Position numbers and translations under genes: made by a program
Part shown: positions 8,100 to 17,250 of the stretch, piece by piece
Numbering within the stretch: the stretch's first letter is position 1
How the letters are laid out: each line of letters opens with the position of its first letter
Source: Streptomyces sp. TLI_105
GTDB taxonomy: Bacteria > Actinomycetota > Actinomycetes > Streptomycetales > Streptomycetaceae
Length of the DNA stretch: 64,000 bases
Direction: 5' to 3'
Assembly (NCBI RefSeq): GCF_900105415.1
Contig: NZ_FNSM01000001.1
Coordinates: forward strand, 8,502,001-8,566,000
Notes under the pieces: generated by a model
Databases searched by the model: none
What the model was told of the DNA's origin: nothing
Seen by the model: the letters and a program-made list of their open reading frames with translations, nothing else

Positions 8100-9704
8100 A
8101 TGAACCGGCGCACACTGCTCGCAGCGGGTACCGGCTACACGGCGGCCGCCGCCTGGACGATGGGTTGGGGCAGCGGCCAGGTGAGGGCCGCGCCCAGCAG
8201 CGGTTCCACCCCTGTCACCAGCGGGCAACGGCCCCTGGGCCCCGCGTCTGCCGCAGCCGGCAGACACACGCTCGCGCCGCGCGCCGCTGACTGGTCCGCG
8301 CTCGACAGGGGCCTCCAGGGCGGTCTGATACGTCCAGGCGATGCCGACTACGCCACCGCCCGCCAGCTGTACAACACCCGCTTCGACAGTCTGCGACCCG
8401 CCGGCGTCGCCTACGTGTCCAACACCGCGGACATCGCCGAGTGTTTGGCCTTCGCACGCCGCCACGGTACCCCCGTCGCCATCCGCAACGGCGGGCACTC
8501 CTACGCCGGTTGGTCCAGCGGCAACGGACGCCTGATAATCGACGTCTCCGCGATGAATTCCATTCGCACGGGCTCCGGCAGCGCCGTCATCGGGGCCGGT
8601 GCCAAGCTCATCGACGTCTACACCCAGCTCGGCGCCCGAGGCGTCACCATCCCCGGCGGATCTTGTCCCACGGTCGGCATCTCCGGCCTGACGCTCGGCG
8701 GCGGCCACGGCGTGGTCTCCCGTGCCTACGGGCTCACCTCCGACAACCTCACCGGCGCCCGCATCGTCACCGCCGACGGCAGGACCCTGGAGGTGTCCAA
8801 GGACAGGGAGAGCGACCTGTTCTGGGCACTGCGCGGCGCAGGAAACGGAAACTTCGGTGTCGTCACCGAACTCCGGTTCCGCACCCACAAGGCCGCCGAC
8901 GGCGTCACCGCGCACATGACCTGGCCCTGGTCCAAGGCCGCCGCCGCACTCCGCTCCTGGCAGGAGTGGGGCCCCGCCCAGCCCGACGAGATCTGGTCGG
9001 CACTGCACCTGTCCGCCGTCGCCGGCCGGACCCCCACCGTCTCCATCAGCTGCTTCTCACTGGGCACGTACGGCGCCTTGCAGAACGCCGTCGACCGACT
9101 GGCGGACCGCGCCGGCGGCCCCGGCGCCGCCTCCCGCATCACCATGCGCCGCCGCGGCTACCTCGACACCATGCGGATGTACGCGGGCTGCGCGACGAAG
9201 CCCACCACCCAGTGCCACCTGCCCGGCAGAACCCCGGGGCGGCAGCCCACCGGCGCACTCCAGCGGGAGACGTACGCGGCACGCTCGGACTTCTTCAACC
9301 GCTCACTGAGCACCGCCGGCATCCGGTCACTGCTCGACCAGGTCGAACGCCACGGACGCAGCAGCAACAGCGGCGCCGTCTCCATCGCGCTCACCGCCCT
9401 GGGCGGAGCCGTCAACCGCGTTTCCCCACAGGCGACCGCCTTCATACACCGCAACTCACGCTTCCTGGCGCAGTACACCGCATCCTGGCCCGCCGGTCAC
9501 ACCGCCGGGCCGGCGACGGCCTGGCTGGACAGCACACACACCGCGATGCGCCGGCACGCCTCGGGCGCGGCATACCAGAACTACACGGACGCAAATCTGA
9601 GCAACTGGCGCTCCGCGTACTACGGCTCGGCCGCTCACCGACTGGCCGAGCTGAAGAGGCGCTACGACCCGGGCAGGACGTTCGACTTCCCACAGGCTCT
9701 GTGA
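8100..9704 (+). CDS. Tat-exported bicovalent FAD-dependent oxidoreductase (BBE-like)
   Basis: A 534-residue protein starting at ATG 8100 (preceded by GGAGG). The N-terminus MNRRTLLAAGTG... is a twin-arginine-like signal, suggesting export of a folded flavoprotein. The FAD-binding PCMH domain (~95-270) shows RNGGHSYAGWS, where the His normally takes an 8-alpha-histidyl bond, and GGSCPTVGISG, where the Cys normally takes a 6-S-cysteinyl bond, plus LGGGHGVVSRAYGL. The C-terminal berberine-bridge segment ends with YYGSAAHRLAELKRRYDPGR. Relatives oxidise sugars or secondary metabolites with O2. The substrate cannot be told from sequence. Confidence 0.92.
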   Translation: MNRRTLLAAGTGYTAAAAWTMGWGSGQVRAAPSSGSTPVTSGQRPLGPASAAAGRHTLAPRAADWSALDRGLQGGLIRPGDADYATARQLYNTRFDSLRPAGVAYVSNTADIAECLAFARRHGTPVAIRNGGHSYAGWSSGNGRLIIDVSAMNSIRTGSGSAVIGAGAKLIDVYTQLGARGVTIPGGSCPTVGISGLTLGGGHGVVSRAYGLTSDNLTGARIVTADGRTLEVSKDRESDLFWALRGAGNGNFGVVTELRFRTHKAADGVTAHMTWPWSKAAAALRSWQEWGPAQPDEIWSALHLSAVAGRTPTVSISCFSLGTYGALQNAVDRLADRAGGPGAASRITMRRRGYLDTMRMYAGCATKPTTQCHLPGRTPGRQPTGALQRETYAARSDFFNRSLSTAGIRSLLDQVERHGRSSNSGAVSIALTALGGAVNRVSPQATAFIHRNSRFLAQYTASWPAGHTAGPATAWLDSTHTAMRRHASGAAYQNYTDANLSNWRSAYYGSAAHRLAELKRRYDPGRTFDFPQAL

Positions 9705-9852
9705 ACCGACGCGAGGCGCCGTCACACAGCGGCACCCCGAACCATCGCCGCCGGATACGCGGTGTGCGCTGCCCGCCCCCGCGGTGTCCCCGGAGAAAGC
9801 ACGGGCGCCGGGACGGTCCCTCCGATGCGGCGAGCAACTCCTCGGAGGAGAA

Positions 9853-9941
9853 CTGCTCCCCGCCCGAGCGAGGATGGTTCCGTTGGTCTCGTGCGCCGGT
9901 CACGGCGGGCGGCTGCTCTCCGCACACGCGGGAGTGGCCCC
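9853..9941 (+). CRISPR. CRISPR-like repeat-spacer-repeat unit
   Basis: Repeat 1 (9853-9881) begins CTGCTCCCCGCCCGAGCGAG and ends GATGGTTCC. Repeat 2 (9913-9941) begins CTGCTCTCCGCACACGCGGG and ends AGTGGCCCC. The 31-base interval contains GCCGGTCACGGCGGGCGG. Repeat length, hairpin potential and spacing fit type I-E arrays, with mismatches. Almost the same unit recurs at 11021. No leader, further repeats or cas genes are seen nearby. Confidence 0.45.
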
Positions 9942-10440
9942 TGTTCCTTGCGGGGGTGGTGTGGTGTGTCTGGTTCGCCAGAGCGCAGTGCTGGCTGTTG
10001 TCCCCTGTTCGTGCAGGGTCGATTTGTTTGTGGTGCCCGGGTTGTGGGGGCAGGGCATTTTCGTTGTCGTGATGAGGTTTCCGCATACGGGTCATGTAGG
10101 GGTGTACGCGTTTTCCGTATACAGGGCGTTTTTCGGGTCTGAGGCTGTCGAGGTTGTTGCAGCAGGCGCCTGTCTGCCACGCCCTGTGCCGGCCGACGTG
10201 TGACTCCGGCTGGTGACGTGGCCGCCAGCTGCACCCTGCCCATTCCCTGAAGGCGTCTGGCCGGTGCCTTCGGCCTTCCTGTGCGTGCTCCTGCTCCGGT
10301 TCACCACGACGTGGGACCTCGCGCCCGCCGCCGATGACCGGATTCCACCGCGCACCGCGTGACCCGCCCCCAGCCCTCTTGTCTTGGGCGGGGCCGTGTC
10401 TGGCGGCGAAGCAAGGGTGCGCTGGAGGTGTACCTGGCGG

Positions 10441-10508
10441 CCTAGAAAAGTCCATGGGTCGGCCTAGAAAAGCCCATGGGTCGGCCTAGAGAAAAGCCCA
10501 TGGGTCGG
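10441..10508. repeat. Three tandem copies of a 22-24-bp unit
   Basis: Units at 10441-10462, 10463-10484 and 10485-10508 are near-identical copies of CCTAGAAAAGCCCATGGGTC plus GG; the first has T for C, and the third has a two-base insertion. Each unit contains the palindrome CCCATGGG. It lies in the gap between the oxidoreductase and the CsbD gene, in DNA with no coding character, and could be a binding-site array or simple slippage repeat. Confidence 0.75.
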
Positions 10509-10582
10509 CGAAGCGGCTACGAGCTTGGCCGGCGCTGCCTCTCGCGGCTCTTCGCGCCAAGGCGCGCCGAGGCGCTCTCAAA

Positions 10583-10624
10583 CCCGTAGGGCCCCGACCG
10601 GGGGAGTGGTCGGAGCCCTACGGG
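10583..10624 (-). terminator. Intrinsic terminator of the CsbD gene
   Basis: A strong stem (CCCGTAGGGC ... GCCCTACGGG with further pairing of CCGACC/GGTCGG) lies immediately downstream of the stop of the CsbD gene on the minus strand, followed by TTTGAG. The stem is about 17 bp with one mismatch and an 8-base loop. Confidence 0.75.
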
Positions 10625-10636
10625 GTGTGGGGTGGC

Positions 10637-10810
10637 TTAAGGCCGGAGGGTGTCCTTGATGTCTTCCTTGGCCTGGCGTGCGTGGCCCTTGGTCTGGTCG
10701 GCGCGGCCTTCGGCGGTCATGCGCTCATTGCCGACGGCGCGGCCTACGGTCTCCTTGACCTTGCCCTTGGCCTGCTCGGTGTGAGCCTTGCTCTTCTCCG
10801 TGCCCGACAT
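10637..10810 (-). CDS. CsbD-family stress-response protein
   Basis: A 57-residue hydrophilic protein, MSGTEKSKAHTEQAKGKVKE..., with the family signature AKGKVKETVGRAVGNERMTAEG and repeated AKG/QTKG segments. The ATG at 10810 has a near-ideal Shine-Dalgarno (GGAGGT, four bases away). CsbD proteins are small, abundant general-stress proteins of unclear mechanism; in Streptomyces they are often under stress sigma factors, but no such promoter is assigned here. A clear terminator follows. Confidence 0.93.
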   Translation of the reverse strand: MSGTEKSKAHTEQAKGKVKETVGRAVGNERMTAEGRADQTKGHARQAKEDIKDTLRP

Positions 10811-11020
10811 CGGGACCTCCTCGTGAAGTAACCGGATTGGTCTTGACCCCCGCCTACTCGCCCCGGCCCGTCCTAAACACTCACAACCGGCATGACTTAC
10901 TTCTCTGTCTGCTTCCAGGCATGCTGCTGACAGCGGAGCATGCCCCTGTGGTTGCGGCCCTGGCGCCACCGCTCGGGGCGTTGGACCCGTTATCGAGGAT
11001 CCGAAGATCACCCCGGCCGG

Positions 11021-11108
11021 CTGTTCCTCGCCCGAGCGAGGATGGTTCCGTGGGTCCGTACGCCGGTCACGGCGGGCGGCTGCTTTCCGCAGCTGTGGGG
11101 ATGGTCCC
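11021..11108 (+). CRISPR. Second copy of the CRISPR-like repeat-spacer-repeat unit
   Basis: Repeat 1 (11021-11049) begins CTGTTCCTCGCCCGAGCGAG and ends GATGGTTCC. Repeat 2 (11080-11108) begins CTGCTTTCCGCAGCTGTGGG and ends GATGGTCCC. The 30-base interval shares GCCGGTCACGGCGGGCGG with the unit at 9853. The pair therefore arose by duplication of a whole repeat-spacer-repeat module, or both were copied from one array. No cas genes nearby. Confidence 0.45.
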
Positions 11109-11435
11109 GAGACCTCTACCGGGCTGGCGGGTGCTGCAGAGAACGCCAACGGCCTGCTGCGCCGGCCTTTCCCAGGGGATCCGGCCTTGTTCGGGCACAC
11201 CCGCGAGCAACGCGTGCACCATCCGATTCGGTGATCGTTTTCGCGCCCCTGCAGGGTGGTGCCGGTTCGCACCGGTCCGCTGCCCGTGGTCCGCTGCCGC
11301 GCCCGTCTGATGTCCGTGGGGCAGTTCGCACCCATCCGGCTCACCGTGATGGCGATGTGTCCGGGGCCGGGTGAGGGTGGGACGCGGCGTTCGCGTCGGT
11401 CAAGCCCCCTCCTCCCGCTCAGAAGGAGCACAACC

Positions 11436-12032
11436 ATGTCCGAACGTCACACGCTGATTCGCAGTCTGCACGATGTGGGTCTGGCCGCCTGGTTCGGTGG
11501 CTCGCTGATGGGTGCGGTCGGCCTCAACGGTGCTGCCAGGAGTGAAGGCGGGACGGAGGCGGCCACGGACCGGATCGCCTCTGCCGGCTGGGCGAAGTGG
11601 ACGCCGGTCAATGCCGCTGCCATCGGTGTGCACCTGTTCGGCAGTGGGGGGCTGCTGGTCGTGAACGCCCACCGCGTCGCCACCCAGCAGGGCGTCGCCG
11701 CCTCCACCGCGGCCAAGACCGTCGTCACCGCGGCGGCCCTGGCCGCCACCGCCTACGCCCGCGTCCTGGGAAAGAAGGTCGAGCTGGCCTCTTCCTCCGA
11801 CCCGGAGGACGCCGAGAAGGCGAGCAAGCACCCCATCGACCTCGACAAGGCACGTCGGCAGCTGGCCTGTGCGCGGTGGGTGGTACCGGCGCTCACGGGG
11901 TGTCTGGTGGTGCTCAACGCCCTGCACGGCGAGCAACAGCGGCCCGCCGAGCAGGTTTCGGGCATGCGGCAGCGCGCCGCGTTCCTCTCTCCGCACCTGC
12001 CGGCCGGCATCAGCTGCCACCTGCCGCACTGA
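11436..12032 (+). CDS. Small integral membrane protein
   Basis: The ATG at 11436 follows AGAAGGAG, giving 198 residues. Hydrophobic helices are visible at about 15-30 (VGLAAWFGGSLMGAVGLNGA), 58-80, 90-110 (TVVTAAALAATAYARVLG) and 145-165 (WVVPALTGCLVVLNALHG), with a charged loop DPEDAEKASKHPIDLDKARR between helices three and four. This is a recurrent Streptomyces membrane protein of unknown role. The last ~25 residues (RAAFLSPHLPAGISCHLPH) look unrelated to the rest and may result from a frameshift near 11970. Confidence 0.75.
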   Translation: MSERHTLIRSLHDVGLAAWFGGSLMGAVGLNGAARSEGGTEAATDRIASAGWAKWTPVNAAAIGVHLFGSGGLLVVNAHRVATQQGVAASTAAKTVVTAAALAATAYARVLGKKVELASSSDPEDAEKASKHPIDLDKARRQLACARWVVPALTGCLVVLNALHGEQQRPAEQVSGMRQRAAFLSPHLPAGISCHLPH

Positions 12033-12249
12033 CTTCGGTCGGCATCCGGACCCCCACCCTCGTACAGGTCGGACCGCGAGTGATCACATCCTTGGAGCAC
12101 CTGACCGGATTGAACGAGCCGTCCCGTCTTCGGCCCCTCCGCCTTCGTCGACCGGCCAAGGGCTGGTGGTCAGCCATCGACGGCCGGTCCGGCCGGTTCA
12201 CGGAGGTCCACCGGATCGGCGGGGCTCCGCGAACCGGCCGGACCGGCCC

Positions 12250-12950
12250 GTGGTGGTCGTCACCGGAGCGTCCAGCGGCATCGGCCGTGGGGTGGCACAG
12301 GCACTCGCCGCCCGCGGGGCCGACCTCGTGCTGGCGGCCCGTACCGAACGGACCCTCGTCGCGGTCGCCCGGGAGTGCGGGCAGCGAGGAGGACGGGTGC
12401 TGGTCGTCCCGACCGACGTCGGCGACGAAGCAGTCGTCCAGGTTCTGTTCCGACGTGCGGTCGAAAGGTTCGGGCGCGTCGACGCCTGGATGAACGCCGC
12501 GGCCGCGTGGAGCTACGGCCTGTTCGAGGACACCCCAGCCCTGTGTTCCGACAGATTGTGAATACCACGCTGTTCGGCCAGGTCCACGCGGCCCGGCCTG
12601 TGCTGCCGCAGTTCAGGCCCCGGGGCAAGGGGGGCTCGTCAACATCGGCTCTCTGCACGGACGACTCTCGTCCCCCTACGTCTCACCGTATGTGACCTCG
12701 ACATGGGGCTTGCTCGGTTTCTCCGAGGTGCTGCGTCAGGAGTTGCGCGACGCTCCTGGCATCGCCGTGTGCGTTGTTCTGCCGGGTGCGGTCGACACGC
12801 CGATCTATCGTCATGCCGCGAACTACATCGGTCGTCGGATTCGGCCGCTGCCGCCTGTGACATCGCCGGAACGAGTGGTGGCCGCGGTGGTACGTGCCAT
12901 CGATCGTCCTCGGCAGAGTTGTGGCGGTGGCTGCGGGCTTGGCAGCACTC
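12250..12950 (+). pseudogene. Short-chain dehydrogenase/reductase broken by frameshifts
   Basis: The NAD(P)-binding motif VVVVTGASSGIGRGVAQALA and the DVGDEAVVQVLFRRAVERFG segment are in frame one. After about 12540 the homology shifts (RQIVNTTLFGQVHAARPVLP). Near 12635 it shifts again (NIGSLHGRLSSPYVSPYVTS, with the YxxxS part of the catalytic motif but T-S-T-W where the Lys would be expected), and continues with GFSEVLRQELRDAPGIAV and VLPGAVDTPIYRHAANYIG. The C-terminus fades after about 12950. Two frameshifts and the missing catalytic Lys make activity unlikely. About 400 bases to the next gene hold nothing recognisable. Confidence 0.78.
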
Positions 12951-13346
12951 GCGATCGCGGCGAAGGTTCTCGGTCGACGACGGTGACGACCGGCGTCCGT
13001 CGCCACTCTTCGGCGTTCACGTGGTGGCCCTTCCTTCGCGGCAGCGATCGTGGGTGTGCGGTTCGTGGTACGGCGGTGTGCCGAGCTTCGTTGGTTGTCG
13101 CCTACGGAATCGCATGGGTGCAGTGGTGGCGTTCAGAAGGACGGGTCCTGGTTCAGATCGTGGGATTCATGCGCTGAGACACCGGCCGCCTGCTGAAGGC
13201 GTGCGTACCGTGGGGGAGGAGCAAGCCATCGGAGTCGGCGGCAGCACGGGGCGGCCGAGCGGTGCAACGGCGCTGTTTCCGCAGGGGCTCAGTACCGTAC
13301 AGAGCGGCCATTCCGTACCGTGCGGAGCGCCGGAAGGGGACTCGTG

Positions 13347-15041
13347 ATGGCCGGTCTGAGGCTGGGGCCGCTCCTGCGGCACGTCGACTGGGAGTCGGGC
13401 ACGAGCGCGACGGTGTGGGTCGAGACCGACCGGGCGTGCACGGCGGAGGTACGGTGCCCGGGCGGCGCGGGGGGTTCGGCTCCGACGTTCCGCGTCGCCG
13501 ACCACCACTACGCGCTGGTGGTCGTGACCGGACTCGTCCCTGGGGCCGCCACGACGTACGAGGTGCTGCTCGACGGCGAGCGGGTGTGGCCCCTCGCGGA
13601 CTCGCCCCAGCCGCCCAGCACCATCCACACGCCGCCGGTCCCGGCGACGGGCGCGGTGGTCGCCTTCGGCTCGTGCCGGTGGGCGGCACCTGCCGTGGGC
13701 GAGTCCGATCCGGTGGGCCCCGACGTCCTCGACACCCTTTCCGCCCGGCTCGCCGCCGACCCGGAGGCCGAGCGCCCGGACGTTCTCCTCCTCCTCGGCG
13801 ACCAGGTGTACGCGGACGAGACGTCCGCTGACACCCGCGCCTGGATCGCCCGGCATCGCCGGGCCGCCGGCACCGGCTCCGCCGCCCCGCCGGACCAGGT
13901 CGCCGACTACGAGGAGTACACCCACCTCTACGACGAGTCCTGGGGCGACCCCGAACTGCGCTGGCTGCTCTCGACCGTGCCCAGCTGCATGATCTTCGAC
14001 GACCACGACGTCATCGACGACTGGAACACCAGCGCCGCCTGGGTGGCCGACATGCGGGCGACGCCCTGGTGGCACGAGCGGATCACCGGCGGCCTGATGT
14101 CGTACTGGGTCTACCAGCACCTCGGGAACCTCTCCCCCGCCGAGCTCGCCGAGGACGAGCTGTACGCGGCGGTCCTGGCGGCCGACGACGCCACGGAGGT
14201 GCTGCGCGCGTTCGCCGAACGCGCCGACGCCGACCCGGCGTCGGTGCGCTGGAGCTACCGCAGGGACTTCGGTCGCACCCGGCTGCTGATGGTCGACACC
14301 CGGGCCGCGCGGGTGCTGGAGGAGCAGCACAGGACGATGCTGGACGCCCAGGAAGCGGCCTGGCTGCGGACACAGGCGTTCGACGAGCTCGGCGGCGTCG
14401 ACCACCTGCTGGTCGGGACCTCACTCCCGTGGCTACTGCCTCCGATGGTCCACTTCGCGGAGGGCTGGCACGCGGCGCTCTGCCGAGGCGAACGCGGTCC
14501 GCGCTGGGTGCGCTTCGGCGAGTGGCTGCGTCGGCGGGCGGACCTGGAGCACTGGGCGGCGTTCACCTCGTCGTTCGAAAAACTCACGGAGACGGTCGCC
14601 GAGGTAGGGAGGGCCGACACCGCCCCGGCGACGGTGTGCGTGCTTTCCGGGGACGTCCACCACGCCTACGTGGCGGAGCCCATCTGGACCACCGGGCAGC
14701 CGCCGCGCTCCCGCGTCTTCCAGTTCACCTGCTCACCACTGCACAACTCGGTGCCCGCGGCCATGCGGGCCGGGTTCCGTTTCGGCTGGAGCCGGTTCGC
14801 CAAGGGGATCGGGCATCTCCTCGCCCGCCACGGACGGGTCGAGCGACCGGCGGTCCGGTGGGAGCGCACCGGCGGGCCGTGGTTCGGCAACCAGTTGATG
14901 ACGCTGACACTGCGTGGGCGTACAGCACGGCTGCGGCTGGAAAGGGCCTCGGCGGACGCGAAGCAAGGGCGCCGCGGGACCGACCGCGCGGGAGCACGGC
15001 TCATCGGCGTCCTCGACCGGAACCTGACGGAGGGAAGTTGA
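13347..15041 (+). CDS. PhoD-like alkaline phosphatase/phosphodiesterase
   Basis: A 564-residue protein from ATG 13347 (AGGGGA upstream). A short N-terminal beta domain (SGTSATVWVETDRACTAEV) precedes a metallophosphatase domain with the PhoD motif series: VVAFGSCRW, LLLLGDQVYADE, MIFDDHDVIDDWN, LMVDTRAARVLEEQHR and CVLSGDVHHAYVAE. These carry the Asp, Asn and His ligands of the binuclear centre. No signal peptide is visible, unlike secreted PhoD, so it is predicted to be cytoplasmic like many Streptomyces PhoD paralogues. Substrate unknown; phosphodiesters or phosphomonoesters are likely. Confidence 0.9.
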   Translation: MAGLRLGPLLRHVDWESGTSATVWVETDRACTAEVRCPGGAGGSAPTFRVADHHYALVVVTGLVPGAATTYEVLLDGERVWPLADSPQPPSTIHTPPVPATGAVVAFGSCRWAAPAVGESDPVGPDVLDTLSARLAADPEAERPDVLLLLGDQVYADETSADTRAWIARHRRAAGTGSAAPPDQVADYEEYTHLYDESWGDPELRWLLSTVPSCMIFDDHDVIDDWNTSAAWVADMRATPWWHERITGGLMSYWVYQHLGNLSPAELAEDELYAAVLAADDATEVLRAFAERADADPASVRWSYRRDFGRTRLLMVDTRAARVLEEQHRTMLDAQEAAWLRTQAFDELGGVDHLLVGTSLPWLLPPMVHFAEGWHAALCRGERGPRWVRFGEWLRRRADLEHWAAFTSSFEKLTETVAEVGRADTAPATVCVLSGDVHHAYVAEPIWTTGQPPRSRVFQFTCSPLHNSVPAAMRAGFRFGWSRFAKGIGHLLARHGRVERPAVRWERTGGPWFGNQLMTLTLRGRTARLRLERASADAKQGRRGTDRAGARLIGVLDRNLTEGS

Positions 15042-15602
15042 CGCCCCGTAGGAGGGCGCGCACTCCGTCTCGCCTTTTCCACCCTCGTCACCCGGATTCG
15101 TACGCTGGCGCTCCTCGGCCGCCATCAGGAGGCCACCGTCGGAGCCGCCCTGATCGTCACCGGCCCTGCCGCTGTATGTGCGGTGCGATGCGGTGGGGCA
15201 AGCAGTCGGACCGTGGTCTCGTGGTCGGAACGGACGGGATGGTTGTCCGTCGCCGGCTGCTGGTGAGCCGTTTAACGACCTCGTGCACGATAAGCATTCA
15301 GGCACGCCAGCGGAGCCTGCGGTCAAGAGACGAGCCCGCTCTTCCTGGTTACCGGTGCTCGAGTCGCTTTCGAAGGCGGCAGGCTTGTCGTCGTGCGGGC
15401 CGGCGGAGAGCGGCTGTCGCCGGTCGGCGACTGGTCCACTCGTTGCGGGCCCGGATCTCTACGCCGCCGGTAGAAGCCGCTCCTCGAACGATGCGTCGCA
15501 CTTGATCACTTGGTTCGGTAACCGTCGTACGCGGAGGCAGCCTTCGTCTGGATCATGTGCTCCGACCCAGGAACACATACATCCAGCACGAAGGCCGTGA
15601 GG
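15042..15602. other. Intergenic, no gene recognised
   Basis: About 560 bases between the phosphatase and the chimeric ORF. Open frames exist but their translations are Arg/Ser-rich and resemble nothing. No hairpin terminator or repeat stands out. Confidence 0.35.
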
Positions 15603-16397
15603 ATGAGTCTGCAATATCACGATGCCCGGCAAGAGCCACTGGCCGAACTGTCACGCTTCCGGGGCGAGTTCTACTCCTGTCTCACCGTTCGTTCGGATGC
15701 GCTGTTCGAGCTCGCGGACGCAGTCTTGTGCGGGGACGGGCCGGTGAGGTCGCTGGCCGAGCCGTCACTGGTGGGCGAACACCGCCGCGGTCACGGAGGG
15801 TTCTACGCCGCCCTCGCCCAGGGCCGGATCGACGCGGACCGGATGCGACGAGCCCTGGCCTCGGTGCCGCTGCCCCGATCGGCGGACGGCCGGCTGGTCC
15901 TGGCCGCCGACGTGCTGTGGTGGCATCGCCACACCGGCCACAGGATGCTGCTGTCGGCGCACAACGGCCACATCGGATACCTCTCCACCCATCCGGACAC
16001 CTACCCGCGGACCCAGGGCGCGGTGCTGCGCGGGCGTCTGGGCCGCGACTACGTCGCGATCGGCTTCAGCTTCGCCGCCGGCTCCTTCCTCACCAAGGAC
16101 ACCTCCCTCGAGGGGGACTGGAATCCGCTCACCGTCCCGGCCGCGCGCGCGGGGATGAACGAGCACACCCTGGACCGGGTCCGGTACCGGGACTTCTACC
16201 TCGACCTGCGGACCGCGCCCGCCGCGGCCCGCGCCTGGCTCGACCGCGCCCGCCCGGTCTACGACGCCGGCTCGACCTTCACCCCGGACCCCCTGCCCAC
16301 CCTGGCCCTCGGCCGGGCCTACGACATCCTCATCCACCTCCACCGGGTCCGCGCGGCCGACAAGCTCGCACCGCCGCCGTACGAGCCGGCCGGCTGA
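15603..16397 (+). CDS. Chimeric ORF: transposase N-terminus fused to erythromycin-esterase C-terminus
   Basis: One uninterrupted frame of 264 residues. Residues 1 to ~104 (LAELSRFRGEFYSCLTVRSD, GHGGFYAALAQGRIDADRMR, up to GRLVLAADV) are the N-terminus of the IS701-like transposase family, stopping in the first-Asp motif. From ~105 it is the C-terminal half of an erythromycin esterase-like protein: LWWHRHTGHRMLLSAHNGHI, RLGRDYVAIGFSFAAGSF, NEHTLDRVRYRDFYLDLR and LGRAYDILIHLHRVRAA. The N-terminal half of the esterase fold, including its essential His, is absent, so lactone hydrolysis is unlikely. Upstream ATG 15555 is an alternative start. It probably formed by IS-mediated deletion. Confidence 0.8.
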   Translation: MSLQYHDARQEPLAELSRFRGEFYSCLTVRSDALFELADAVLCGDGPVRSLAEPSLVGEHRRGHGGFYAALAQGRIDADRMRRALASVPLPRSADGRLVLAADVLWWHRHTGHRMLLSAHNGHIGYLSTHPDTYPRTQGAVLRGRLGRDYVAIGFSFAAGSFLTKDTSLEGDWNPLTVPAARAGMNEHTLDRVRYRDFYLDLRTAPAAARAWLDRARPVYDAGSTFTPDPLPTLALGRAYDILIHLHRVRAADKLAPPPYEPAG

Positions 16398-17250
16398 CCG
16401 CCCCGGACTCGAACCCCGGCGGCTTCCCCGCCCGAGGCGGCTCACCTCCGGCCCTGGAAGCATCCCGCGGGCGTACAGGGCCTGCCCGTCCGGTGGCCGG
16501 CAGCCGAGTTTCGCCACCACGGCCGAGTACGCGCACCCCACGAGGTGCGGACCGTCGCGTTCCGCGGGCGCCCGGGCTGCAGCGTGGTGGGCGCGCACCC
16601 CGGGTGAGTACCGCAGGCACATCTATCACCGTCGAGAGACGGCAGCCCCTGGTCGCCGGGAGCACACAAGCGCTTGACGGCCCTGCGACTCCCTGTTCCT
16701 CATGGCTCCGGACCACAGCGGGGGAGGCCTGTGACCCCAGGCCGCGTGGATGGTGGCCTGGCGCGCCGCCTGTGCCGGGCCCAGGCCGCGACAGCTCTCC
16801 TGGGGCAGGGGGGGCTCTGCGTCGTTCCATGACGGGACGGGCGGGGGTTCCGTCGTGGCGGGGCCCCAGGGCGGAGCACGTCGGTGAGACCGACACCGTC
16901 GATGGCTTCGTGGAGACGGCGGTGGGCCGTCTGCTTCCGGGGCGCGGTCGAGCGGTTGCCGACAACCGTCACACAGCCTGGCTGCGGGGGCCCGGTGCGG
17001 GTTCGCCCGGCCCGGCTGGGGACGGCGCCCTCTCGTGGACGGGAAGACCGGCCGGAGTGCGTTTTGACGGCGTGTTCGGGGTGAGGCGGGTCTTCGCCAG
17101 GTGCCGGTCCTCGGCAGGAGCTGCCAGGACCGGTAGTGAGAAGGCCCGGGCGAAGGGGGAGAGGACGGAGGAAGTGCTGGAAGTGCTGCGGGAGGCTGCC
17201 GGCCGCGCCGCGGGCGACTGAGGCGGATTGGGACGAGGGAGGGGGACCGT
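16398..17250. other. Gap with long open frames but no recognisable gene
   Basis: Long open frames on both strands are by-products of high G+C. The only faintly protein-like segment is at 17130-17221 on the plus strand (ARAKGERTEEVLEVLREAAG), just upstream of the nuclease gene; it could be a decayed small protein. Nothing else can be supported. Confidence 0.35.

Noticed and set aside
15557..17221. A 554-codon plus-strand frame over the chimeric ORF and the following gap
   Set aside because: Low-complexity translation; the real coding signal at 15603-16397 is in another frame.
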